Of a stretch of 33,264 nucleotides of DNA, positions 7,001 through 14,451 are shown one piece after another. Origin of the DNA: Candidatus Aminicenantota bacterium (GTDB lineage: Bacteria > Acidobacteriota > Aminicenantia > Aminicenantales > Saccharicenantaceae); assembly GCA_017883305.1 (NCBI GenBank), contig JADGNU010000007.1:1-33264 (forward strand), given 5' to 3'. The translations under genes were made by a program, and so were the position numbers. Position 1 is the first letter of the stretch. Every line of letters begins with the position of its first letter. Below the pieces are notes generated by a model, which saw only the letters and a program-made list of their open reading frames with translations, was not told where the DNA came from and ran no database searches.

Positions 7001-7046
7001 ATTCCCGGGACCTCCCTCCTGCCCCGCGCGGGTATTCCAGAAAATG

Positions 7047-7075
7047 TTGTCATTTCGCCAGATTTCTGTTAAAAT
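7047..7075 (+). promoter_or_regulatory. Sigma70-type promoter of rpsO-pnp
   Basis: TTGTCA (7047-7052), a 17-nt spacer and TAAAAT (7070-7075), one of the best matches to consensus in the window. A 10-bp palindrome CCCGCGCGGG (7023-7032) lies just upstream. The leader to the rpsO start is only about 26 nt, too short for the S15 autoregulatory pseudoknot known in E. coli. Confidence 0.65.
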
Positions 7076-7108
7076 AACCCGGAAAAAACATCAGGAGAAT
7101 AGAAAAGC

Positions 7109-7375
7109 GTGATTAGCAAGGAACAGAAGACGAAGATCGTCAGGGACAACCAGGCCCATCCCACCGACTCGGGGTCGCCTGAGGTCCAGGTCGCCTTGCT
7201 GACGGAGCGGATCAACCTGCTCGTCAAACACTTCGGCGACCACAAGAAAGACTTCCACTCCCGGTCCGGCCTCATGAAGCTGGTCGGGCAGAGAAAGCGG
7301 CTCCTCGAGTACATCAAGAACCAAGATGTCAGCCGCTACGAAAAGCTCATCCAGAAGCTCGGCCTGCGCAAGTAG
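7109..7375 (+). CDS. rpsO: 30S ribosomal protein S15
   Basis: An 88-residue protein of exactly the usual S15 length; S15 binds the 16S rRNA three-way junction early in 30S assembly. Recognisable family segments are DTGSPEVQ-like [48 protein letters not shown] and the closing [12 protein letters not shown]. Translation starts at a GTG (7109); AGGAGA lies 10 nt upstream. It is followed after 24 nt by pnp, the classic rpsO-pnp order, so ribosome assembly and RNA turnover genes share a transcript from the promoter at 7047. Confidence 0.97.
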   Translation: MISKEQKTKIVRDNQAHPTDSGSPEVQVALLTERINLLVKHFGDHKKDFHSRSGLMKLVGQRKRLLEYIKNQDVSRYEKLIQKLGLRK

Positions 7376-7399
7376 GCCCCGCCTCCAAAGGAACCCCCC

Positions 7400-9580
7400 A
7401 TGTCCAACACTATCAGTCTAGAGATCAACAAGCGGACCCTCAGCATCGACATCGGCAAGATCGCCAAGCAGGCCGACGGCTCGGCCCTGCTGCGCTACGG
7501 CGACACGATGATGCTCGTCACGGCCACCTCCCGCAAGGAGCTCAAGGAAGGCAAGGACTTCCTGCCCCTCATCGTCGACTATCGCGAGAACACCTACGCC
7601 GCGGGCAAGATCCCCGGCGGGTTCTTCAAGCGCGAGGGCCGACCCTCGGAGCGGGAGATCCTTATTGCCCGCCTGATCGACCGGCCCATCCGGCCGCTCT
7701 TCCCCGAGGGCTACTTCTTCGACACTCAGATCGTCGGCCTGCTCCTCTCGGCCGACCTCGAAAACGAGCCCGACACGCTCGGCGTCATCGGCGCCTCGGC
7801 CGCCCTTTACTTTTCCGACATCCCCTACACGACCCCCCTCGGCGCGGTCAAGGTCGGCCTCGTCGATGGTCAGTACGTCGTCAACCCGACCGACGGCGAA
7901 CTCGACCGCAGCCCGATCAACATGACCGTCGTCAGCAACGAGAGCGGCATCATCATGATCGAAGCCGGGGCCCAGGAGGTCGAGGAGGATAAGCTCCTCG
8001 AAGCCCTGGCCCTGGCCCACGAAACGAACCAGCAGATCATCAAGGCCCAGAAGGACCTTTTCGCCAAGCTCGGCCTCAAGAAGCGCGAGTTCACTCCCAA
8101 GGCCGTCGACGCCGCGAAGCTGGCCCAGGTCGAGCGGGAGCATGGTCCGGCCCTGCTCGAGGCCATGCAAGTCCGGGGCAAGAAGGCCAACGAGGCCGCC
8201 CTCAAAGCCGTCCGCGAGTCCGCCCTAGCCCGGATCCCCGAAGAGAACCTCGAGGATCGGCTCCAAACCAAGGAGTGCTTCACCAAGCTCGAAGAGAAGC
8301 TTTTCCGCGAGCTCATCCTCAAGAAGAAGCTCCGGACCGACGGCCGCGGTTTCGACGACATCCGGCCGATCACGAGCGAGGTCGGCCTCCTGACCCGGAC
8401 CCACGGCTCGGCCCTGTTCACCCGCGGCGAGACCCAGGCCTTGGCCACCGTCACCCTGGGCACCTTCGAGGACGCCCAACGGCTCGACAGCCTGGGCGAG
8501 GAATCCAAAAAGCGGTTCATGCTCCATTATAACTTCCCGCCGTTCTCGGTCGGCGAGGTGGGCTTCCTGCGGGGCCCTGGGCGCCGCGAGATCGGGCACG
8601 GCGCTCTGGCCGAAAAATCGATCCTGCCCGCCATCCCCGATATGGACACCTTTCCCTACACCATCCGCATCGTCTCGGACATCCTGGAGAGCAACGGCTC
8701 CTCCTCGCAGGCGACCGTCTGCGGCGGCATCCTGGCGCTGATGGACGCCGGCGTCCCCCTGAAGATGGTCGTGGCCGGGATCGCCATGGGTCTCGTGTCC
8801 GACTGCGGCGATTACGCCATCCTGACCGACATCGCCGGCCTCGAGGACCACTTCGGCGACATGGATTTCAAGATGGCCGGCACCGAAAAGGGCGTCACCG
8901 CCATCCAGCTCGACCTCAAGATCCCCTGCGTCACTCTGCCCATGCTCCGCGAGATCATGGCCAAGTCCAAGGCCGCCCGGCTCAAGATCCTGGCCAAGAT
9001 GAAGGAGACCATCGCCGAGCCCCGCAAGGACATCTCGGCGTACGCCCCCCGGATCATCATCCTCAACATCAACCCGGAAAAGGTCGGTGAGGTCATCGGA
9101 CCCGCCGGCAAGATCATCAAGAAGATCATCAGCCAGACCGGGGCCAAAATCGATATCGAAGAAGACGGCAGGATCCTCATCGCCTCCACGGACATGTCCG
9201 CCGCCGAAGCCGCCAAACAGATGATCCTCGACCTCACGGCCGAAGCCGAGCTCGGCAAGGTCTACACCGGCAAGGTCGTCCGCCTCGAGGAGTACGGCGC
9301 CTTCGTCGAGATCATGCCCAACCTCGTCGGCCTGCTCCACATCTCCGAGGTCGCGCCGTACCGGATCGCCAGCATCCACGACGTCCTCCATCTCGGCGAC
9401 ACGGTCACGGTCAAGGTCGTCAACATCGACCCCGCCGACAACAAGATCCGCCTGAGCAAGAAGGCCTGCGAGGAAGGCGGAGGAGAGAATCCGGAATCGA
9501 CGCCCCGTCCGGACGCCCCCCCGCGGCGCTATCCCCGGGAACACGGTCCGGACCATCGGGGCGGTCGCGGCCGGTTTTGA
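7400..9580 (+). CDS. pnp: Polyribonucleotide nucleotidyltransferase (PNPase)
   Basis: PNPase degrades RNA 3' to 5' by phosphorolysis and can add tails; it is a trimeric exoribonuclease and degradosome partner. The 726-residue product has the full layout: first RNase PH domain (about residues 10-140, with FFKREGRPSEREILIARLIDRPIRPLFP), an all-alpha linker, second RNase PH domain (about 315-500, with TRGETQALATVTLG and SNGSSSQATVCGG), a KH domain (GEVIGPAGKIIKKI) and an S1 domain (YTGKVVRLEEYGAFVEI). The catalytic-site Asp pair lies in the GTEKGVTAIQLDLKI region. The last 40 residues are a Pro/Arg/Gly-rich basic tail ending RGGRGRF, probably disordered and RNA-binding. AAAGGA precedes the ATG. 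A promoter for the pilin cluster overlaps its stop. Confidence 0.97.
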   Translation: MSNTISLEINKRTLSIDIGKIAKQADGSALLRYGDTMMLVTATSRKELKEGKDFLPLIVDYRENTYAAGKIPGGFFKREGRPSEREILIARLIDRPIRPLFPEGYFFDTQIVGLLLSADLENEPDTLGVIGASAALYFSDIPYTTPLGAVKVGLVDGQYVVNPTDGELDRSPINMTVVSNESGIIMIEAGAQEVEEDKLLEALALAHETNQQIIKAQKDLFAKLGLKKREFTPKAVDAAKLAQVEREHGPALLEAMQVRGKKANEAALKAVRESALARIPEENLEDRLQTKECFTKLEEKLFRELILKKKLRTDGRGFDDIRPITSEVGLLTRTHGSALFTRGETQALATVTLGTFEDAQRLDSLGEESKKRFMLHYNFPPFSVGEVGFLRGPGRREIGHGALAEKSILPAIPDMDTFPYTIRIVSDILESNGSSSQATVCGGILALMDAGVPLKMVVAGIAMGLVSDCGDYAILTDIAGLEDHFGDMDFKMAGTEKGVTAIQLDLKIPCVTLPMLREIMAKSKAARLKILAKMKETIAEPRKDISAYAPRIIILNINPEKVGEVIGPAGKIIKKIISQTGAKIDIEEDGRILIASTDMSAAEAAKQMILDLTAEAELGKVYTGKVVRLEEYGAFVEIMPNLVGLLHISEVAPYRIASIHDVLHLGDTVTVKVVNIDPADNKIRLSKKACEEGGGENPESTPRPDAPPRRYPREHGPDHRGGRGRF

Positions 9581-9604
9581 TTTCTCCGGCCCTTGGCCTA
9601 TAAT
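9577..9604 (+). promoter_or_regulatory. Promoter of the pseudopilin cluster
   Basis: TTGATT (9577-9582), a 16-nt spacer and a consensus TATAAT (9599-9604). The -35 box overlaps the pnp stop codon. The first pseudopilin start at 9647 lies 42 nt beyond the -10 box. Confidence 0.55.
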
Positions 9605-9646
9605 TTACAGAGGGCCCTCGCGGCGGCGCGGCGGCCCGAGACGAAG

Positions 9647-10132
9647 ATGCTCCGCAAATACGACCGCCCGGGCTTCACCCTCGTCGAGCTGATCGTCGCC
9701 CTTTCGATCGTGGCCGTCCTGGCCATGCTGGCGCTTCCCCTCGGCAAGATGGCCGTCAAGCGGACCAACGAGATCGAGCTCCAGCGCGCCCTCCGGACCA
9801 TGCGGGAAGCGATCGACGCCTATAAGAAGCTCGCCGACGAAAAGAAGTTCGAGGTCGATGAGGAGACCGAAGGCTACCCTCCGACGCTCGAAACCCTGGT
9901 CAAAGGGGTCGAGATCCAGGACAAGGACTCCAAGGGCAAGGCGGGGGCCAAGAAGACCGTCAAGTTCCTCCGCCGCATCCCCAAAGACCCCATGACCGAT
10001 TCCTACGACTGGGGGCTGAGGTCCTATCAGGACGATTTCGATTCGGATGCCTGGGGAGAGGAGAATGTCTACGATGTCTATACGAAGAGTCCGGCCATCG
10101 CCCTCGACGGGACCAAGTACAAGGACTGGTGA
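9647..10132 (+). CDS. Type II secretion/type IV pilin-like pseudopilin (GspG-like), first of three
   Basis: A 161-residue prepilin-like protein. The leader MLRKYDRPG is followed by FTLVELIVALSIVAVLAMLALP: prepilin peptidase should cut after Gly9, and Glu5 of the mature protein, needed for assembly, is present. The hydrophobic helix is followed by ELQRALRTMREAIDAYKK and, later, RRIPKDPMTDSYDWGLRS, which recalls the P-x-DP-W loop of GspG major pseudopilins. I chose the ATG at 9647 (GACGAAG upstream, a weak ribosome site) over an earlier in-frame TTG at 9593, which falls inside the promoter. The final 68 nt overlap the next pseudopilin gene. Assembly ATPase, secretin and peptidase genes are not in this window, so the machine it joins is unknown. 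Confidence 0.88.
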   Translation: MLRKYDRPGFTLVELIVALSIVAVLAMLALPLGKMAVKRTNEIELQRALRTMREAIDAYKKLADEKKFEVDEETEGYPPTLETLVKGVEIQDKDSKGKAGAKKTVKFLRRIPKDPMTDSYDWGLRSYQDDFDSDAWGEENVYDVYTKSPAIALDGTKYKDW

Positions 10133-10520
10133 TCGCGGCTTCACTCTGATCGAGATCATCATCGTCCTTGGCATCATCGGGCTCCTGATCGGCGTGGCCC
10201 TTCCCAACTACAAGTCGGCGACGGTCAAGGCTCGCGAGGCCGTGCTCAAGGAGAACCTGTACATCATGCGCAAGCTCATCGACCAGTACGCCCAGGACAA
10301 GGGCAAGTACCCGGGGTCCCTCCAGGCCCTCGTCCAGGACAGCTACATCCGGGCCATCCCCGTCGACCCGATGACCCGGCTCTCGACGAGCTGGATTGAG
10401 GTCCGCGAGCTCCCCTCCCCCGAGGACCCGTTGCTGACCGAGATCCCCGGCGTCATCGACGTGAAATCCGGATCGGAAGGCAAGTCGCCCCTCGATGGAT
10501 CGCCCTACAACACCTGGTAA
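10065..10520 (+). CDS. Pseudopilin (GspG-like), second of three
   Basis: A 151-residue prepilin-like protein with RG/FTLIEIIIVLGIIGLLIGVALPNYKSA: cleavage after Gly25, Glu5 present. It then shows LKENLYIMRKLIDQYAQDKGKYPGSLQALV and IRAIPVDPMTRLSTSWIEV, the GspG-type calcium-loop region. The leader is long (25 residues from the ATG at 10065, 22 from the ATG at 10074) and rich in Arg, Ser and Pro, because its codons overlap the end of the preceding gene in another frame. GGAGAGGAGA directly precedes the ATG at 10065. No start codon exists closer to the cleavage site, so the overlap is real. It is the middle gene of the cluster. Confidence 0.85.
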   Translation: MSTMSIRRVRPSPSTGPSTRTGDRGFTLIEIIIVLGIIGLLIGVALPNYKSATVKAREAVLKENLYIMRKLIDQYAQDKGKYPGSLQALVQDSYIRAIPVDPMTRLSTSWIEVRELPSPEDPLLTEIPGVIDVKSGSEGKSPLDGSPYNTW

Positions 10521-11097
10521 CGGTCCCCGACGGCCGGGCTATGCCCTCATCATCCTGATGATGGCCGTTTTCGTCCTCAGCCTCGGCGCCCTCATCGCCC
10601 TGCCGTTATGGCAGACCGAGCTCCAGCGCGATAAGGAAGAGGAGCTGATCTTCCGCGGCAAGCAGTACGCCGAGGCCGTCCGCATTTTCGTCCAGAAGAA
10701 CCCCGGCCGCTTTCCGACCAGCTTGAAAGACCTCCTCGACAAGAAGTGCATCCGGCGCCTGTACAAGGACCCCTTCGGTCCCGACGGCCAATGGAACGTC
10801 ATTCTGGCCTCGATCGGCGCCTCGACGAGTTCCTCGGCCAGCTCCGCGATGGACGAGTCCGGCGGCACCTCCCCGGGGATGATGGGGGGCGGCCAGGCGG
10901 TCCAGGAGGTCCTGGTCGCGCCTGAACGTGTCCTCCCGGCCATCAAGAACCCCCGCGTCCTTGGCGTCGTCAGCTCGTCGAAGAGCAAGTCGATCAAGAT
11001 CTACAACGACCAGGAATCGCACGATAAATGGCTGTTCTTTTTCGGGCAGGACCCCAAGAAGCCGCCGCGGATCGTCTACTACGGCGAGAAGCGCTGA
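10495..11097 (+). CDS. Pseudopilin-like protein lacking Glu5, third of three
   Basis: A 200-residue protein with a prepilin-like start: a proline-rich 14-residue leader, then G/YALIILMMAVFVLSLGALIALPLWQTELQR. The cleavage Gly is present, but the FTLxE block is replaced by YALII, so Glu5 is missing, as in minor pseudopilins that cap the filament (GspK-like). The soluble part includes RDKEEELIFRGKQYAEAVRIFVQKNPGRFPTSLKDLLDKKCIRRLYKDPF, a segment often annotated as a type II secretion-system protein in Acidobacteria. A Ser/Gly/Met-rich stretch (about residues 105-130) follows. The ATG overlaps the previous gene by 26 nt and has no clear Shine-Dalgarno sequence, so translation may depend on coupling. 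It ends 18 nt before the convergent pcm gene. Confidence 0.75.
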   Translation: MDRPTTPGNGPRRPGYALIILMMAVFVLSLGALIALPLWQTELQRDKEEELIFRGKQYAEAVRIFVQKNPGRFPTSLKDLLDKKCIRRLYKDPFGPDGQWNVILASIGASTSSSASSAMDESGGTSPGMMGGGQAVQEVLVAPERVLPAIKNPRVLGVVSSSKSKSIKIYNDQESHDKWLFFFGQDPKKPPRIVYYGEKR

Positions 11098-11115
11098 GCG
11101 CGACGCCGGCCGCCG

Positions 11116-11748
11116 TCAGGACGCCTTGACGAGCGGGACGAAGCGGACCCCAAGCAGCCTGTCCCGTTCGAACCCTTTTTTAACCCGGCGGACTAGAAAA
11201 AGCTCCTGAAGGTCCGTCCCCACGGGGACGATCATCCGCCCCCCCTGGGCGAGCTGATTCTCGAGCGCGGCCGGCATCCGGGGCGCGGCGGCGGTGACGA
11301 TGATCGCGTCGAAAGGCGCCTCCTCGGGCCAGCCCTCCGAACCGTCGCCGACCCGGTAGTGGATGTTGGTGTAACCGAGGCCGTCGAGGATGGCCCGGGC
11401 CCGCAGGGCGAGCGTCTCGACGATCTCAACCGTCCAGACCTCGCCGGCGATCACGGCCAGGACGGCGGTCTGGTAGCCCGACCCGGTCCCGACCTCGAGG
11501 ACCTTCTCGCCGCCGTCGAGCCCGAGCGCCTCGGTCATGTAGGCGACGATGTAGGGCTGGGAGATTGTCTGGCCTTCCCCGATCGGCAGGGGCTCGTCCG
11601 CGTAGGCGTGGGCCCACAGGCCTTCCGGCATGAAGAGGTGGCGGGGGACCCTGGCCATGGCGGCCAAGACGAGAGGATCGCGGACCCCCCTGGCCCGGAT
11701 CTGGGACTCCGTCATCAGCCGCCGCTCGCGGGCGTGGTCGCCGTCCAT
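11116..11748 (-). CDS. pcm: Protein-L-isoaspartate O-methyltransferase
   Basis: A cytoplasmic SAM-dependent repair enzyme that methylates L-isoaspartyl residues in aged proteins. The 210-residue product matches the family's usual length. Visible motifs are VPRHLFMPEGLWAHAYADEPLPIGEGQTISQPYIVAYMTEAL, the SAM site VLEVGTGSGYQTAVLA, and FDAIIVTAAAPRMP with LENQLAQGGRMIVPVG. I start at the ATG at 11748, which has GGAGG 7 nt upstream; longer in-frame extension back to 12066 lies inside proS and is spurious. The gene follows proS after 16 nt and is probably co-transcribed from the promoter at 13249-13277. Confidence 0.95.
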   Translation of the reverse strand: MDGDHARERRLMTESQIRARGVRDPLVLAAMARVPRHLFMPEGLWAHAYADEPLPIGEGQTISQPYIVAYMTEALGLDGGEKVLEVGTGSGYQTAVLAVIAGEVWTVEIVETLALRARAILDGLGYTNIHYRVGDGSEGWPEEAPFDAIIVTAAAPRMPAALENQLAQGGRMIVPVGTDLQELFLVRRVKKGFERDRLLGVRFVPLVKAS

Positions 11749-11764
11749 TGGAGGTCCTCCCGGA

Positions 11765-13219
11765 CTAATAGGCGCGGGCGAAATAGGCCAGGACTTGTCC
11801 CTTGGCGCCGCAGGCCACGCAGGGCTCGCTCGTCCCGGCCTCCTTTTCGTCGAGCGGGATAACCCGGATCGTGGCCATCGTCTCGGCCTTGATCCTGGCC
11901 TCGCAGGCCTCGTCGCCGCACCAGGGCGCCCGAACGAAGCCGCGCTTGTCTTCGATGATGTCCTTGAAGGCGGTATAATCGGCCGCGTCCCGGATGTTCG
12001 CTTCGAGAAAGGCCCGGGCCTGGGCCAGCAGTCCGGCCTGGATCTCGTCGAGGAGCGCGGGGACACGGGCCCCGAGCGAGGCCAGCGGCACGGTTTCCTT
12101 GGCCCGCGTATCGCGGCGGACGAGCACGGCTTGGCCGGCCTGGACGTCGCGGGGACCGATCTCGACCCGGAGGGGCACGCCCCGCATCTCGTATTCAGAG
12201 AACTTCCACCCCGGGGTCATTTCTTCGCGGGCATCGATGACGGCCCGGAGGCCGGCCTTTTGGAGCCCGTCGGCGACGGCTTCGGCGGTCGGGAGCACCG
12301 TTTCCCTCCACTTGCCGATCGAAATGGGCACGACCACGACCTGGACGGGGGCGATGCGGGGCGGGAAACGCAGGCCGGAATCGTCGCCGTGGACCATGAT
12401 CAGGGCGCCGATCGTCCGGGTCGTCATGCCCCAGGAGGTCTGCCAGACGTATTGGAGCGTTTGACCGCGGTCCTCGAACTTGATGTCAAAGGCCTTCGAG
12501 AAGTGCTGACCGAGGTTGTGGGATGTCCCCATCTGGAGCGCCTTGCCGTCGGACATCAGGGCCTCGATGGCGTAGGTCATGGACGCCCCAGCGAACTTCT
12601 CGCTCAGGGACTTGCGGCCCGAGAGGACCGGGATGGCCAGCTCCGATTCGCAGAACTCCCGGTAGAGGGCCAGGATGGCCAACGTCTCGGCTTCGCCCTC
12701 TTCGGCGGTCTCATGGCAGGTATGCCCTTCCTGCCAAAGGAACTCCGTCGTCCGCAGGAAAGGCCGGGTGACCTTCTCCCAGCGGACGATGTTGGCCCAC
12801 TGGTTGATCAGGACGGGCAGGTCCCGCCAGGACTTGATCCACTTGGCGTACATGTAGCCGATGATGGCCTCGGAGGTCGGCCGGACGGCCAGCCGCTCCT
12901 CGAGCTCCTCCTTGCCGCCGATCGTCACCCAGGCGACCTCGGGCGAGAAGCCTTTGACGTGCTCGGCTTCCTTCTTGAGGAAGCCCTCGGGGATGAACAG
13001 CGGAAAATAGGCGTTGACATGGCCGGCGGCCTTGATGCGCTGGTCGAGCCCCTTTTGGATGTTCTCCCAGACGGCGTAGCCGTGGGGACGGATGACCATC
13101 ATGCCCTTCATCGGCGTATAGTCGGCGAGCTCGGCTTTCTGCACGATCTCGACGTACCATTTCGAAAAGTCCGCGCTCTTGGGTGTGATCTGCATGACCT
13201 TGCGTTCTGACTCGTTCAC
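11765..13219 (-). CDS. proS: Prolyl-tRNA synthetase, archaeal/eukaryal type
   Basis: Charges tRNA-Pro with proline. At 484 residues it is the short ProS type 3 (archaeal-like) form, which lacks the editing insertion of the E. coli-type enzyme. Evidence: TSEAIIG and FLRTTEFLWQEGHTCH (class II motif 2), the later TSHNLGQHFSKAFDIKF and SWGMTTRTIGALIMVHGDDSGLRFPP (motif 3), an anticodon-binding domain from about residue 280, and a C-terminal zinc-like domain with CGDEACE and CVACG. The protein ends in Tyr (YFARAY), as the archaeal type does. Translation begins at a GTG with AAGGAGA 4 nt upstream. Its own consensus promoter lies just upstream. pcm follows. Confidence 0.96.
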   Translation of the reverse strand: MNESERKVMQITPKSADFSKWYVEIVQKAELADYTPMKGMMVIRPHGYAVWENIQKGLDQRIKAAGHVNAYFPLFIPEGFLKKEAEHVKGFSPEVAWVTIGGKEELEERLAVRPTSEAIIGYMYAKWIKSWRDLPVLINQWANIVRWEKVTRPFLRTTEFLWQEGHTCHETAEEGEAETLAILALYREFCESELAIPVLSGRKSLSEKFAGASMTYAIEALMSDGKALQMGTSHNLGQHFSKAFDIKFEDRGQTLQYVWQTSWGMTTRTIGALIMVHGDDSGLRFPPRIAPVQVVVVPISIGKWRETVLPTAEAVADGLQKAGLRAVIDAREEMTPGWKFSEYEMRGVPLRVEIGPRDVQAGQAVLVRRDTRAKETVPLASLGARVPALLDEIQAGLLAQARAFLEANIRDAADYTAFKDIIEDKRGFVRAPWCGDEACEARIKAETMATIRVIPLDEKEAGTSEPCVACGAKGQVLAYFARAY

Positions 13220-13248
13220 GTCATCTCCTTGAATTTGAGCGTTTTACG

Positions 13249-13277
13249 ATTCTAGCCGCCGCCTCCCGAATTGTCAA
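13249..13277 (-). promoter_or_regulatory. Sigma70-type promoter of proS-pcm
   Basis: Minus strand TTGACA (13277-13272), a 17-nt spacer and TAGAAT (13254-13249), close to perfect. The GTG start is 29 nt past the -10 box. On the plus strand the same bases give TTGTCA (13271-13276) with AAGAAT 17 nt later, so a weaker divergent promoter for the PilZ gene may overlap it. Confidence 0.7.
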
Positions 13278-13393
13278 GGAACCCGCCCTCGAGAAGAATA
13301 TCCCCCGCGTGTTCACCGTTAGGGGTGATTGACCGGCCGCGGAGGCCCATGCCATGCTGGATTCGCCAATTTCAAAGGAAAAGGAAAGTCGCT

Positions 13394-13759
13394 ATGCTGA
13401 GCAGGATCTCCTGGGAGTCCAGGCCCATCCGGCAGCGTCCCCCCGAGCGGGGATTCAAAATGGCCCTGCCCATGACCGTCGAAGGGCCCGATCCGAACGG
13501 GACCTTCTTCCATGAGGAGTCGACGCTCCTGTTCATGAGCCACCAGGGCGCCCTATTCCCGCTCTCGAGCCCGGTGGCCATCGGCTCCCGTCTCAAGCTC
13601 TCGATCGCCCTCCCGCCCAAGCTCGGAGAAGGGCGAGGCCTCACCCTGGTCGTCAAGGGGACGATCGTCGATGTCGACGCGGGCGACGGGGACGGGGCGG
13701 CCCACCAGGTCGCCATCCGTCTTGAATCCCGCTACATCATCCAGGCGGACTCCGCATGA
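13394..13759 (+). CDS. PilZ-like domain protein, degenerate
   Basis: A 121-residue protein that looks like a single PilZ domain, the c-di-GMP-binding fold. An RxxxR element (RPPER) is present near residue 19, but the second motif, normally [D/N]xSxxG, reads FMSHQG, losing the first acidic/amide residue. The rest follows the fold: SPVAIGSRLKLSIALPP, then LVVKGTIVDVD and QVAIRLES. Ligand binding is therefore doubtful. The start is the ATG at 13394, with AAGGAAA 6 nt upstream; earlier in-frame codons lie in the divergent proS promoter region. It is first in a plus-strand group of PilZ-like genes and a LuxR regulator. Confidence 0.7.
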   Translation: MLSRISWESRPIRQRPPERGFKMALPMTVEGPDPNGTFFHEESTLLFMSHQGALFPLSSPVAIGSRLKLSIALPPKLGEGRGLTLVVKGTIVDVDAGDGDGAAHQVAIRLESRYIIQADSA

Positions 13760-13894
13760 CCCCCGGGCGGACGGGCCGGAGCCGGCCCTGACGCCTAGCC
13801 GCTGACGGTGAGACGGGCGGCCCGAATATGACCCCGCGATTCCCCGTAAAAAGCGATTGTCCGGGGCGGCCTCAACTGTGAAAATGGCAGCGAC

Positions 13895-14281
13895 ATGGAA
13901 ATGGCCAAGTCTCTTCATGATCCCTCCACTCCAGGCGCGGCCAGGGCCGGAAAGAGGGAGCGCTCCTTCGAGCTCTCTCTTCCGGCCTTGGTCAAGGGCC
14001 TCGATGCGACGGGCCGGAAGTTCGAAGAGCGGACTGCGGTCTGCGGTATCAGCGCCCAGGAGGTGTCCCTGCGCCTCAAGGCCCGGCTCATGATCGACTC
14101 GCGGGTGACCCTGTTCCTCGACATCCCGAGGACCCTCATCCTCGAGAGCCCTCTGCGCATGGTCCTGTCCGGGGGGGTCGTCTACGTGCGCCTGGAAGAG
14201 AAAGCCGAAAAGACGCAGTTCATCATCGTCCGCCTCGACCGCGGATTCCGGCTCCACCCGAACAGCGCGCCCCCGGCCTAG
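13895..14281 (+). CDS. PilZ-like domain protein, degenerate
   Basis: A 128-residue, probably cytoplasmic protein with a PilZ-like layout: basic RAGKRERSFELSLPALVKGLDATGRKFEERTAVCGISAQEVSLRL, then SRVTLFLDIPRTLILESPLRMVLSGGVVYVRLEEK and a terminal TQFIIVRLDRGFR. The [D/N]xSxxG motif is replaced by GISAQE, so canonical c-di-GMP contacts are lost. No clear Shine-Dalgarno sequence precedes the ATG at 13895; the ATG at 13901 is an alternative. The spacing from the preceding PilZ-like gene is 135 nt, without a convincing promoter. A strong hairpin at 14317-14344 follows. Family assignment is moderate; it could act as a protein-protein adaptor. Confidence 0.62.
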   Translation: MEMAKSLHDPSTPGAARAGKRERSFELSLPALVKGLDATGRKFEERTAVCGISAQEVSLRLKARLMIDSRVTLFLDIPRTLILESPLRMVLSGGVVYVRLEEKAEKTQFIIVRLDRGFRLHPNSAPPA

Positions 14282-14316
14282 GCCTCGTCGGGTAGCGGTT
14301 GCGCCGGCCCGGCGGC

Positions 14317-14344
14317 GGGGGGTGAGGAACCTCTCTCACCCCCC
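14317..14344. terminator. GC-rich hairpin after the second PilZ-like gene
   Basis: GGGGGGTGAG (14317-14326) pairs perfectly with CTCACCCCCC (14335-14344) around an 8-nt loop. It lies 36 nt after the PilZ-like stop and 15 nt before the next promoter, the right place for a terminator, but there is no T-run after it. Confidence 0.45.
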
Positions 14345-14358
14345 CTCACCCCCTATGC

Positions 14359-14388
14359 TTGACAAGCCATCGGAAAATAACTTATGAT
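14359..14388 (+). promoter_or_regulatory. Sigma70-type promoter of the LuxR-type regulator
   Basis: TTGACA (14359-14364), an 18-nt spacer and TATGAT (14383-14388), a strong match. The first T of the -35 box coincides with an in-frame TTG, so a start there can be ruled out if this promoter is used. Confidence 0.65.
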
Positions 14389-14451
14389 TCCGTCGACCCG
14401 ATGCAAAAAATGCCGAAACCGCCAAAACCTCAAAAAGGGGACGAGACCAGC

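Noticed and set aside
8225-9556. 443-codon minus-strand frame inside pnp
   Set aside because: pnp is full length with all domains. The opposite frame is Asp/Gly/Val-rich shadow coding.
13271-13393. Upstream extension of the first PilZ-like gene
   Set aside because: The first codons overlap the divergent proS promoter, and the residues look non-native. The ATG at 13394 has a good Shine-Dalgarno sequence.
14359-14451. TTG start for the LuxR-type gene, giving a 261-residue protein
   Set aside because: The TTG is the first three bases of the -35 box TTGACA. The transcript would start downstream, so this start cannot be used from that promoter.
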